From Pelagibacteraceae bacterium AG-430-I06 (GTDB taxonomy: Bacteria > Pseudomonadota > Alphaproteobacteria > Pelagibacterales > Pelagibacteraceae), in NCBI GenBank assembly GCA_003209895.1, contig QCOH01000001.1, positions 62,001-126,000 of the forward strand: a stretch of 64,000 bases of DNA, in the 5' to 3' direction. Both the position numbers and the translations under genes were made by a program. Shown here one piece after another: positions 56,723 to 64,000 of this stretch; the first letter of the stretch is position 1, and every line of letters starts with the position of its first letter. The notes beneath the pieces are model-generated. The model worked only from the letters and a program-made list of their open reading frames with translations, did no database searches and was not told where the DNA came from.

Positions 56723-59121
56723 TAATAACTTTATCCTGGTTAAAAGATCATTTAAGTACAAGTGCAAATTTAGAAAAAATAATAAATAAACTCACGGGAA
56801 TCGGTCTTGAAGTAGAGGGCATAAAAGATAGCCAAGGCGGACTCTCTGATTTCAAAATAGCAAAAGTTTTAAAAACTGAAAAGCACCCTAATGCAGACAA
56901 GCTAAAACTTTGCGATGTCAGTCTTGGCAACAGCAAAACTATAAAAGTAGTCTGTGGTGCTGCGAATGCAAGAAATGGACTAGTCAGTGTATACGCCCCA
57001 CCAGGCTCAGTCATTCCAAAAACAAAATTGAAATTAAAGGTAGTCAAAATAAGGGGTGTTGAATCACATGGTATGCTTTGCTCTGAGAGTGAGCTCAACC
57101 TTTCAGATGAAAGTGACGGAATAATCGAACTAAAGAGTAGAGAAAAGGATATTGGAAAAAATTATTTTAAAAGCAAAGGAGAGAAATCTATTGATATATC
57201 AATTACACCTAATAGACCTGATTGCTTAGGAGTTCGCGGAATAGCCAGAGATTTAGCCTCTGCAGGGTTGGGAAGACTTTCTAATTTAAAAAAAATAAAA
57301 ATTAAACAGAATTTTTCTCAACCTATAAAGATTTCTATTACAAATGAAAAAAATCAAGGATGTATGTCATTTGGCGCATGTTATATAAGAAATATTAAAA
57401 ATAAAGAAAGTCCAGCGTGGTTAAAAGAAAAAATAATTTCGCTAGGTTTAAAACCAATATCTGCAGTAGTAGATATTACCAATTATGTAATGTTAGATCT
57501 TAATAGACCATTACACGCATATGATGCTGATAAAATAGATAAAGAGATCATAGTAAGAAATTCTAAACCAGAGGAAAGCTTTGAAGCACTAGACAGCAAA
57601 CAATATAAACTTAAAAAAAATATGTGTGTTATTTCTGATAGATCAGGCGCATTGGGACTTGGAGGAATTATTGGAGGGACTCGTTCAGGAACCGAATTCG
57701 ATACAAAGAATATATTACTTGAGTCAGCATATTTTTATCCAGCCTCGGTTAGGAAAACCGCAAATTCTCTAGATATTGATACAGATGCAAAATATAGATT
57801 TGAAAGGGGTATAGATCCAAACTCAATTATAGAAGGTCTTGAATTAGCTACTGATTTAATTATTAAAATTTGCGGTGGACAAGCAAGTAAATTTTCTATT
57901 ACCGGCAAGTCAAAAGTAAAAAAAAAAGTTATTGAAATTGACAATAACAAATTCAAAAAAGTTGTAGGAATTCCAATTTCGTCTGCTGAGGCTAAAAAAA
58001 TCCTTACTTCATTAGGATTTAGAGTCAAAACTTCAAAAATGATTTTAAAAGTTGAAATCCCATCTTGGAGACCAGATGTAAAACAAGACATAGATATTAT
58101 TGAGGAGTTAATAAGAATAAAAGGTTTTGACAAAATATCATTAATAGATCCTGAAAGGAAAAGAACAAAAGATACTTTAAACTTTAAACAAAAACTATTT
58201 CACCTTTCTCAAAGAGCCGTAGCTAACAAAGGGTATTTGGAAGCAGTAACTTGGTCATTCACCGACTCACGTATAGATAAACAGTTTTCAAAAGGAAAAA
58301 AAGAAATAGAAATCACAAATCCAATTTCTAGCGATCTGAATGTTTTGAGAAGATCAATATTTACAAATTTAATAATTTACCTTAAAAAAAATCAGGACAG
58401 AGGTTATCCAGATATTTCTTTATTTGAAATTGGCCCAATTTTTTCTGGCAACAAACCAGGAGAACAACAAGTAGTGTTAGGAGGTTTAAAATCTGGCGTC
58501 GCAAATAGAAAAAGCTGGGATACGCAAGCTCGGAATATAGATGTGTTTGATGTCAAAGCAGATGCTATAAAAACATTGATTGAGCTTGGTGTCGAAGAAA
58601 GGGATCTTCATATAAGCAATCAAACTCAAGATTATTATAATCCTGTTAGGTCTGGCTCAGTAAACTTTAAATCTGAAAACGGTCCTCAATTAGGTTTTTT
58701 TGGAGAAATACACCCGGCAATAGTTTCAAATATAGATTTAAAAGAGCAAAATGTTTGTGGATTTGAAATTTTTATAAAAAATATACCTGAACCACAAAAA
58801 AAACATAGGCTAATCAAAAGAAACTACTCAGTATCAGAATTTCAAAAATCTGAAAGAGATTTTGCTTTTATAATTGATAAAAATTATAAAGCAGGAGATG
58901 TTAAAAAAATAATTAGTGAAGTTGACAAGAGTCTAATAAAAAAAATTTTAATATTTGATGTTTTCGAAGGCGGCAATATGCCTGAAGGAAAAAAATCTAT
59001 AGCTATTAATGTAACTATACAATCAATGGACAAAACTCTTTCTGAAAAAGATATTAACGATGTAAGTCAAAAAATTATAAATATTGTCAAAGCCAAGACT
59101 GGTGGAACAATAAGATCCTAA
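56719..59121 (+). CDS. pheT: Phenylalanyl-tRNA synthetase beta subunit
   Basis: 800 residues: tRNA-binding OB fold (about 40-150, [15 protein letters not shown]), B3/B4 editing domain, B5 domain, core-like domain and the C-terminal FDX-ACB anticodon-binding domain (last 95, [17 protein letters not shown]). Coupled to pheS and, by TAATG, to lepA. Confidence 0.97.
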   Translation: MIITLSWLKDHLSTSANLEKIINKLTGIGLEVEGIKDSQGGLSDFKIAKVLKTEKHPNADKLKLCDVSLGNSKTIKVVCGAANARNGLVSVYAPPGSVIPKTKLKLKVVKIRGVESHGMLCSESELNLSDESDGIIELKSREKDIGKNYFKSKGEKSIDISITPNRPDCLGVRGIARDLASAGLGRLSNLKKIKIKQNFSQPIKISITNEKNQGCMSFGACYIRNIKNKESPAWLKEKIISLGLKPISAVVDITNYVMLDLNRPLHAYDADKIDKEIIVRNSKPEESFEALDSKQYKLKKNMCVISDRSGALGLGGIIGGTRSGTEFDTKNILLESAYFYPASVRKTANSLDIDTDAKYRFERGIDPNSIIEGLELATDLIIKICGGQASKFSITGKSKVKKKVIEIDNNKFKKVVGIPISSAEAKKILTSLGFRVKTSKMILKVEIPSWRPDVKQDIDIIEELIRIKGFDKISLIDPERKRTKDTLNFKQKLFHLSQRAVANKGYLEAVTWSFTDSRIDKQFSKGKKEIEITNPISSDLNVLRRSIFTNLIIYLKKNQDRGYPDISLFEIGPIFSGNKPGEQQVVLGGLKSGVANRKSWDTQARNIDVFDVKADAIKTLIELGVEERDLHISNQTQDYYNPVRSGSVNFKSENGPQLGFFGEIHPAIVSNIDLKEQNVCGFEIFIKNIPEPQKKHRLIKRNYSVSEFQKSERDFAFIIDKNYKAGDVKKIISEVDKSLIKKILIFDVFEGGNMPEGKKSIAINVTIQSMDKTLSEKDINDVSQKIINIVKAKTGGTIRS

Positions 59122-60929
59122 TGTCAGATATCAACAACGTAAGAAACTTTGCGATTATCGCACATATTGATCATGGAAAGTCAACAATTGCTGACAGAAT
59201 GATCCAAATTTGTGGAGGCCTTTCTGAAAGAGAGATGAAAGAACAAGTTTTAGACTCCATGGATATTGAAAGGGAAAGAGGGATTACTATTAAAGCACAA
59301 ACGGTAAAGTTAAATTATAAATCAAAAGACGGCAAAGAGTATATATTAAATATTATTGATACTCCCGGACATGTAGATTTTAGTTACGAGGTAAGTCGAT
59401 CTCTTCTTGCTTGTGAAGGTTCTGTATTGATTGTAGATAGTTCTCAAGGGGTTGAAGCTCAAACTTTAGCAAATGTATATCAGGCTCTAGATTCAAATCA
59501 TCACATTATTCCAGTGCTTAATAAGATAGATCTTCCAGCATCAGATATAGAAAAAGTAAAAAAACAGATCGAAGATGTAATTGGTATTGATACATCCAAA
59601 GCTATTTGTTGTTCTGGTAAAACAGGAGAAGGAGTCGAGGAAATTTTAGAAGCAATTGTAAAAGATCTCCCAACTCCCAAAGGAGATCAGTCATCCAAGC
59701 TTAAAGCTTTACTTGTAGATAGTTGGTACGATAGTTATTTAGGTGTCGTAATATTAGTTCGTATTCTTGACGGAAAAATAAAAAAAGGGATGAAGGTTAA
59801 ACTCATGTCAACAAATCAGGACTATGAAATAGAAAAAGTTGGTGTTTTCACCCCTAAAGCTAAAGATATAGGAGAATTAGGCACAGGTGAAATTGGATTT
59901 ATTATAACCGGAATTAAAAGCTTATCAGAAACTAAAGTTGGAGATACCATATGCGATCCTAACCACCCGTTAGAGAAACCTTTGCCTGGTTTCAAGCCTA
60001 GCAAACCAGTTGTATTTTGTGGTTTATTTCCAGTGGATAGTTCTGAATATCAAAAACTAAAAGACGGTCTGGCAAAACTTAAACTAAACGACTCTAGTTT
60101 TTCTTTTGAACCTGAGTCTTCTAGTGCTCTTGGCTTAGGATTTAGATGTGGTTTTTTAGGTTTACTTCATTTAGAGATAATCACACAAAGATTGGAAAGA
60201 GAATTTGATATTAATTTAATAACTACAACCCCAGGCGTTGTATATAAGGTTAATAAAATTAATAATGAAATTGTTGACCTTCAAAACCCAACAACTATGC
60301 CTGACCCATCCCAAATTAAATTTATTGAAGAACCATGGATAAACGCGACTATTATAACACCTGATGAATATCTAGGAGCAATAATTAAAATATGTCAGGA
60401 CAAAAGAGGCATTCAGAAAGACTTGTCTTATTCAGGAAATAGAGCTGTTTTGGTTTACGAACTCCCGCTAAATGAAGTCGTTTTTGATTTTTATGATAGA
60501 TTAAAATCTATTACAAGTGGATACGCTAGTTTTGATTATGAAATTACTGATTATAAAGAGGGCAATTTAGTTAAGTTAGGTATTTTAGTTAATAATGAGT
60601 CCGTAGATGCTTTATCAATGATCATCCACAAAGAGTTTGCTCAAAAACAAGGTAGACTAGTATGTGAAAAGTTAAAAGATTTGATACCAAGGCATAATTT
60701 TATGATTCCCATACAAGCAGCCATTGGTGGAAAAGTTATTGCAAGGGAAAGTATAAAAGGATTTAAAAAAGATGTATTAACAAAAATTCACGGAGGAGGA
60801 GCAAGAGATCGAAAAAGAAAGTTGCTTGAAAAACAAAAAAAAGGAAAAGCTCGAGCCAAACAATTTGGAAGAGTCGAGATACCTCAAGAAGCTTTTATTG
60901 GAGTGTTAAAAATTAACAAAGAAACCTAG
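59121..60929 (+). CDS. lepA: Elongation factor 4 (LepA)
   Basis: Ribosome-associated GTPase. 602 residues. G1 [10 protein letters not shown]3 DTPGHVDF, G4 NKID, then domains II, III, V and the LepA-specific C-terminal domain ([59 protein letters not shown]). The last base of its TAG stop is the first base of tRNA-Ser, so the tRNA can be made from the same transcript. Confidence 0.98.
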   Translation: MSDINNVRNFAIIAHIDHGKSTIADRMIQICGGLSEREMKEQVLDSMDIERERGITIKAQTVKLNYKSKDGKEYILNIIDTPGHVDFSYEVSRSLLACEGSVLIVDSSQGVEAQTLANVYQALDSNHHIIPVLNKIDLPASDIEKVKKQIEDVIGIDTSKAICCSGKTGEGVEEILEAIVKDLPTPKGDQSSKLKALLVDSWYDSYLGVVILVRILDGKIKKGMKVKLMSTNQDYEIEKVGVFTPKAKDIGELGTGEIGFIITGIKSLSETKVGDTICDPNHPLEKPLPGFKPSKPVVFCGLFPVDSSEYQKLKDGLAKLKLNDSSFSFEPESSSALGLGFRCGFLGLLHLEIITQRLEREFDINLITTTPGVVYKVNKINNEIVDLQNPTTMPDPSQIKFIEEPWINATIITPDEYLGAIIKICQDKRGIQKDLSYSGNRAVLVYELPLNEVVFDFYDRLKSITSGYASFDYEITDYKEGNLVKLGILVNNESVDALSMIIHKEFAQKQGRLVCEKLKDLIPRHNFMIPIQAAIGGKVIARESIKGFKKDVLTKIHGGGARDRKRKLLEKQKKGKARAKQFGRVEIPQEAFIGVLKINKET

Positions 60930-61018
60930 GAGAGATGGCTGAGCGGTTTAAAGCGCACGCTTGGAAAGTGTGTAAACGGGAAACCGTTTCGTGGGTTCGA
61001 ATCCCACTCTCTCCGCCA
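60929..61018 (+). tRNA. tRNA-Ser(GGA)
   Basis: Acceptor GGAGAGA/TCTCTCC, anticodon stem CACGC/GTGTG with loop TTGGAAA giving GGA, class II variable arm AACGG/CCGTT, T stem GTGGG/CCCAC, discriminator G, encoded CCA. Starts on the last base of the lepA stop. Its 3' 69 bases are repeated in altered form at 61485-61553. Confidence 0.97.
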
Positions 61019-61062
61019 TTTTTAAATACTTTTCACAACTAATAATATACGTTAAGATTATT

Positions 61063-61415
61063 TCTGCCGTCGCTGTGCCGTCGGTAGCTATGAAAAAATT
61101 TTTATTATTATCAACAATATCATCGCTTGTATTTTCATGCTCAGGTTCTGATAAAGTAGTATCTTGTAACGGGGTGAATACTCCGAATGAAACTTTTGTT
61201 ATTCAGGGTGGAAAGATATTTTTAAGTGATGGCTTTGTTTTTAAAATTACATCAAATTCAGAATCTAAGGTAAAAGGTAAGGCAAAAACATACAGTTCTA
61301 AAGTAAGACTAGTTATGAATTTAAGAAGCGGTGATGCTCAAATAATTACAACTGATGATAACGGAGTATATGTCAGAAATTATAATAATTGTTCATGACT
61401 CCGCTCTGCCGTCGC
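61063..61415 (+). repeat. TCTGCCGTCGC direct repeat around the lipoprotein gene
   Basis: Identical 11-base GC-rich copies at 61063-61073 and 61405-61415, on either side of the lipoprotein gene; a third partial copy (TGCCGTCG) is at 61076-61083. In DNA this AT-rich such repeats are unlikely by chance. They may mark insertion of the gene or a local duplication. Confidence 0.45.
61090..61398 (+). CDS. Hypothetical small lipoprotein
   Basis: 102 residues from ATG 61090. Signal peptide MKKFLLLSTISSLVFS followed by Cys 17 of the lipobox (LVFSC). The mature part has two further Cys residues (VVSCNG and the C-terminal NNCS) that could pair, and is otherwise polar beta-type sequence. No family recognised. 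No obvious ribosome site. An in-frame start inside tRNA-Ser (60991) is not credible. Confidence 0.65.
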   Translation: MKKFLLLSTISSLVFSCSGSDKVVSCNGVNTPNETFVIQGGKIFLSDGFVFKITSNSESKVKGKAKTYSSKVRLVMNLRSGDAQIITTDDNGVYVRNYNNCS

Positions 61416-61484
61416 CAACTCTTAATTTCTACTTTTTTAAGAAAAATTCTTTAATGATACCAACAAAAATTTAAACCTTAGTCC

Positions 61485-61553
61485 AAAGCGCACGCTTGGA
61501 AAGTGTGTATACCTTCACGGGTATCGTGGGTTCGAATCCCACTCTCTCCGCCA
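61485..61553 (+). pseudogene. tRNA-Ser 3' fragment
   Basis: Matches tRNA-Ser(GGA) from the end of the D arm through anticodon (GGA), variable arm, T arm, discriminator and CCA. It lacks the 5' acceptor strand and D arm, so it cannot be functional. Its variable arm differs from that of the intact gene but still pairs (TACC with GGTA), so it comes from a different functional tRNA-Ser allele rather than decaying from this copy. Confidence 0.9.
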
Positions 61554-61575
61554 TAAACAAAACAAAAAAACTTTT

Positions 61576-62487
61576 TTACTTTGTGATCACTATTCGGTTT
61601 ATTGGCATTGAGAAACATCCTTGTCTTTCGAGATCTCTACTTTGTTTTGATGTAGTGAGAAGATCAGCTAGCTTTGAAAGCATTATCTTATGAATCTCTG
61701 GCGGCAAAATAAATGAAGCATAAAAAAATCCTGCAGTAGTTTCAGCCACTTTGACAACGGGGCCCTCCATGGATACCACGCTAGTCTCAATGGTTATTTT
61801 AGCATCTGGAAAAGACTCACTTAAAAGATGTTTTAATTTATCTGTACTACGTATTCTAGGATCGCCTAAATCAATCTCACCATATTTAGGTAGCTTCGAT
61901 TGTACGTATTCATAAATTAAATTGTGTACATCGCTATATCTTGGCGCTACATTCATTGGTCCGTTGACCAATGCTGCAAATCTACCACCCGATGATAGCA
62001 CACGGCTGACTTCATTTAAAACTGGAGTTATTGGGTTCATCAGTGTTAAAGCCCAATGGCACAGTACAACGTCTATTGAATTATCATCGATTGATGTCAA
62101 ATTTTGAGCCTTTAATTCAAATAGATCAACCACACCATTTGGTAGACGAGCTTTAGCAAGAGCTAGCTCTTCGGGACACATATCTACTCCTTTTAATCTC
62201 AAGTTTTTATTACTATCGTATAATATTTTTAATAACGGTCCGGATCCACAGGCGAGATCCAGCACGCGGATACCATCAATATCAGGCACAATTTCGGCTA
62301 GCCATTCATAACTATTACGTCCATTCTTATCGCGGCAGGAACTCGCACACTTTTCTGTAAAACCTGTATTATTTTGATGCACAGTTCTTAAATGTGCGAT
62401 AAGCGCTTTGCCATCTGGATGTTGATTGTTAGCAAGACTTTCAGTCCAGGTCGAGGTTAGGATCCTTTGATTATTTTTTTTTGTCAT
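61576..62487 (-). CDS. Class I SAM-dependent methyltransferase
   Basis: 303 residues. SAM motif I VLDLACGSGPLLKIL at about 75-89, acidic motif II GVDMCPEELALAKARLP, and DVVLCHWALTLMNPITPVLNEVSRVLSSGGRFAALV. An N-terminal cap (1-70) has Cys 47 and Cys 51. Substrate unknown. It overlaps the PhyH-type gene by 17 bases and both share a base composition clearly richer in GC than the core genes, so they probably arrived together. Confidence 0.85.
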   Translation of the reverse strand: MTKKNNQRILTSTWTESLANNQHPDGKALIAHLRTVHQNNTGFTEKCASSCRDKNGRNSYEWLAEIVPDIDGIRVLDLACGSGPLLKILYDSNKNLRLKGVDMCPEELALAKARLPNGVVDLFELKAQNLTSIDDNSIDVVLCHWALTLMNPITPVLNEVSRVLSSGGRFAALVNGPMNVAPRYSDVHNLIYEYVQSKLPKYGEIDLGDPRIRSTDKLKHLLSESFPDAKITIETSVVSMEGPVVKVAETTAGFFYASFILPPEIHKIMLSKLADLLTTSKQSRDLERQGCFSMPINRIVITK

Positions 62488-63472
62488 TTAATGGCCAACA
62501 AATTGGATTCAGCGGACTAGCAGCCACTTCGCCAGGATTTACATTTGGCATAAATTTTTGCCAGTCACCAGAAACCATTGTAGGATTACTTATTACCCGT
62601 GCCCCATCTCTAAAATAAGTATTAGCTAAAGCTACCCGGCTACGATTAGTCCGATTCCGCGATGCAGTGTGAAAATTTAAATTATGATGAAAGCTAACTT
62701 CTCCTAACTCAAAAGGAGTTTCATTCACAGTTACACTATTCTTTTTAAAAACTTCAGATACTCCACGGTCATAGCCAGTACCAGTCTTTTCAAATGTAAC
62801 AGCATTAACTAGCTTATGTACATCTAGCGGGTAGGCGAAAGAGAGGGGTCCCATCTCAATTGGGGTTGGCTGTGCTGGCACCCAAGCAGTAACTACATCA
62901 TTAGTATCTAATGGAAAATGATGATCGTCAAAGTGCCACGGTGTTCTTCCACAACCAGCTTGCTTTGCTAAAACATTATCATGGTAAAGTCTAACCGCAG
63001 GTACTCCAAGTAGATTTGCAGAAATTTGTCCAAGACGTGGTGACAATACGTATGCACGAAGAAATTTGTTCTTAGGCCAAATCATTTCAAGACTAAGAAA
63101 CCGGTCATGTGCTTCTTTATCAGGATCGACATTAAATTCTTTTTTTAATAGATTGATTAACTCAGCTCTAAGTTTAAGAACGACCCCAGGTGAGAATACT
63201 TTCTTGAGCTTAATAAAACCATTTTTTTTAAAGAAAAGTATTTGGTCATTTGTCAAAGGATAAGTTTCGGTCAGCTCAGAGAGAACTTCATCATCACCAG
63301 GGATTGTAACATCTGGTAAAGGCTCAGCAGCGATTATTGGATCCTTTTTAATATCATTATCTGCAAGACCAACATACCAATCCCACCAGGCTTGGTTATC
63401 TTTATCCCAAGGCTTGCTAATATCAGTGGCATCAGATGTCTTAGAAATTAATTTGTCCCGAGAAGTTTTCAT
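62471..63472 (-). CDS. PhyH-family Fe(II)/2-oxoglutarate dioxygenase
   Basis: 333 residues. The facial triad is His 180 and Asp 182 (TPWHFDDHHFP) with distal His 268 (LNFHTASRN); Arg 279 (RSRVAL) would hold 2-oxoglutarate. LTNDQILFFKKNGFIKLKKVFSP is the family's N-terminal start. Such enzymes hydroxylate lipids, osmolytes or natural products; the substrate is unknown. Pairing with a methyltransferase suggests a two-step tailoring or small-molecule pathway (inference). Confidence 0.85.
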   Translation of the reverse strand: MKTSRDKLISKTSDATDISKPWDKDNQAWWDWYVGLADNDIKKDPIIAAEPLPDVTIPGDDEVLSELTETYPLTNDQILFFKKNGFIKLKKVFSPGVVLKLRAELINLLKKEFNVDPDKEAHDRFLSLEMIWPKNKFLRAYVLSPRLGQISANLLGVPAVRLYHDNVLAKQAGCGRTPWHFDDHHFPLDTNDVVTAWVPAQPTPIEMGPLSFAYPLDVHKLVNAVTFEKTGTGYDRGVSEVFKKNSVTVNETPFELGEVSFHHNLNFHTASRNRTNRSRVALANTYFRDGARVISNPTMVSGDWQKFMPNVNPGEVAASPLNPICWPLNDKKK

Positions 63473-63550
63473 GAATTTAACTTATACTGTTTTTACACAA
63501 TAAGTAAGTACGCGTTTTGACCTTTTTTAGAAATCTTATTTTCTACTTCT

Positions 63551-64000
63551 TTAATTAAAAAAATTAATATCATTTTGGGTTAAAAAGTTTGAAAAATATG
63601 CCTCATTAGCATCACTTTTTCCATAAACAATTTTATTATAATTAAGTTCCTGAAAAAATTTATCTATTTTTTCTCTAAAATTCTCTAAATATTCTATTTG
63701 AACAAAACAATGATTTTTTTGCAATATATTTTTTGAACCATTCAATACTTCAATTTCTGTTCTTTCGACATCAATTTTGATTGCTATTTTTTCATTTTTC
63801 ATACTGAGGAAATTGTCCAATTTATCTTGACTGATATTAATTTTAAATTTTCCATTAAGATCTTTTGCATAATTAGGAGAATACGCCTCATTAACAGAAA
63901 ACTGAACATTTTTTTTCGAGCTGCCCAAAGCTGTAGAAAAAACTCTTATATTATTAAGTTTATTAATTTCTTTCATTTCTTTTAATCTTAAACAATTTTT
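63551..64000 (-). CDS. FkbM-family methyltransferase, C-terminal part
   Basis: The frame is open to the right edge, so the N-terminus with the SAM glycine motif is outside the window; the ATG at 63976 is internal. Seen are NNIRVFSTALGSSKKNVQFSV, LDNFLS..IAIKIDVERTEIEVLNGSKNILQKNHCFVQIEY, the classic FkbM pattern (usually KIDVEGxE; here Arg replaces Gly). FkbM enzymes O-methylate sugars or polyketides; in a variable region an envelope-glycan role is likely (inference). Base composition returns to AT-rich here. Confidence 0.8.
   Translation of the reverse strand, partial: KNCLRLKEMKEINKLNNIRVFSTALGSSKKNVQFSVNEAYSPNYAKDLNGKFKINISQDKLDNFLSMKNEKIAIKIDVERTEIEVLNGSKNILQKNHCFVQIEYLENFREKIDKFFQELNYNKIVYGKSDANEAYFSNFLTQNDINFFN

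Larger units (their letters stand above)
60950..61553. mobile_element. Small island bounded by a tRNA-Ser 3' duplication
   Basis: The tRNA-Ser 3' part (60950-61018) and a second 69-base version (61485-61553) flank about 466 bases holding one lipoprotein gene. The first 25 bases and the last 30 or so of the two copies are identical, as expected of attachment sites of a tRNA-targeting integrase. No integrase is visible in this interval, so it is either a decayed element or the first segment of a longer tandem island that continues past 61553. Confidence 0.55.

Noticed and set aside
60991-61089. Extended start of the lipoprotein within tRNA-Ser
   Set aside because: The region is the T arm of a functional tRNA; the lipoprotein signal peptide clearly begins at 61090.
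61496-61693. 65-codon frame running through the tRNA-Ser fragment
   Set aside because: Encodes translated tRNA sequence and the antisense of the methyltransferase end.

Overview
The window is a gene-dense, AT-rich (by eye about 30% GC) stretch of an alphaproteobacterial chromosome. Short intergenic gaps, frequent ATGA/TAATG overlaps, a SAM-II riboswitch in front of metX, the separate F1 cluster atpHAGDC, the CarD/FdxA/Suv3-type helicase block and the obg-proBA-nadD-rsfS-ctpA-rppH chain together point to a streamlined marine bacterium of the SAR11 clade (Pelagibacterales). This assignment rests on gene content and style; no 16S rRNA lies in the window.

Layout. 1-3.0 kb: 3' part of lpd, then priA. 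3.1-7.9 kb: F1 ATP synthase operon (atpHAGDC). 7.9-14.5 kb, minus strand: L21/L27, Obg, ProB/ProA, NadD, RsfS, CtpA and RppH. 14.5-17.1 kb, minus: metX-metW-gloB behind a consensus promoter, a SAM-II riboswitch and an intrinsic terminator. 17.2-19.2 kb: hisC-like aminotransferase and tyrA. 19.2-22.6 kb, minus: argH, a tiny LptM-like lipoprotein, lysA, plsC. 22.6-25.5 kb: esterase, HNH protein, Coq7, DsbB, a DedA-like membrane protein. 25.6-27.4 kb: tRNA-Leu abutting an acyl-CoA synthetase gene. 27.5-31.6 kb: a 22-residue Lys/Arg peptide gene with its own terminator, facing CarD, ferredoxin, TerB-like protein and helicase. 31.7-36.5 kb: aminotransferase and a TAXI-type TRAP transporter. 36.5-43.5 kb, minus: thiolase, a 50-residue membrane protein, pyruvate dehydrogenase E1 (with a fused lipoyl domain) and E2, an EamA transporter and a PaaI thioesterase. 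43.6-50.6 kb: tRNA-Arg, a 31-residue membrane peptide, UppP, glutamate synthase gltDB. 50.6-60.9 kb: hydrolase, glycosyltransferase and the translation block thrS-infC-rpmI-rplT-pheST-lepA. 60.9-64 kb: tRNA-Ser followed by accessory DNA.

Most of the window is core metabolism and information processing. The accessory part starts at tRNA-Ser(GGA): a 69-base 3' fragment of a second tRNA-Ser version lies 535 bases downstream, flanking a lone lipoprotein gene. After it come a methyltransferase and a PhyH-type dioxygenase of visibly higher GC, then an FkbM-type methyltransferase cut by the window edge. This looks like the edge of a variable island.

The best candidates for undescribed biology are the 22-residue basic peptide gene, the lipoyl-E1 fusion, the chimeric tRNA-Ser junction with its dioxygenase/methyltransferase pair, and the tRNA-Leu/acyl-CoA synthetase junction that leaves almost no mRNA leader.
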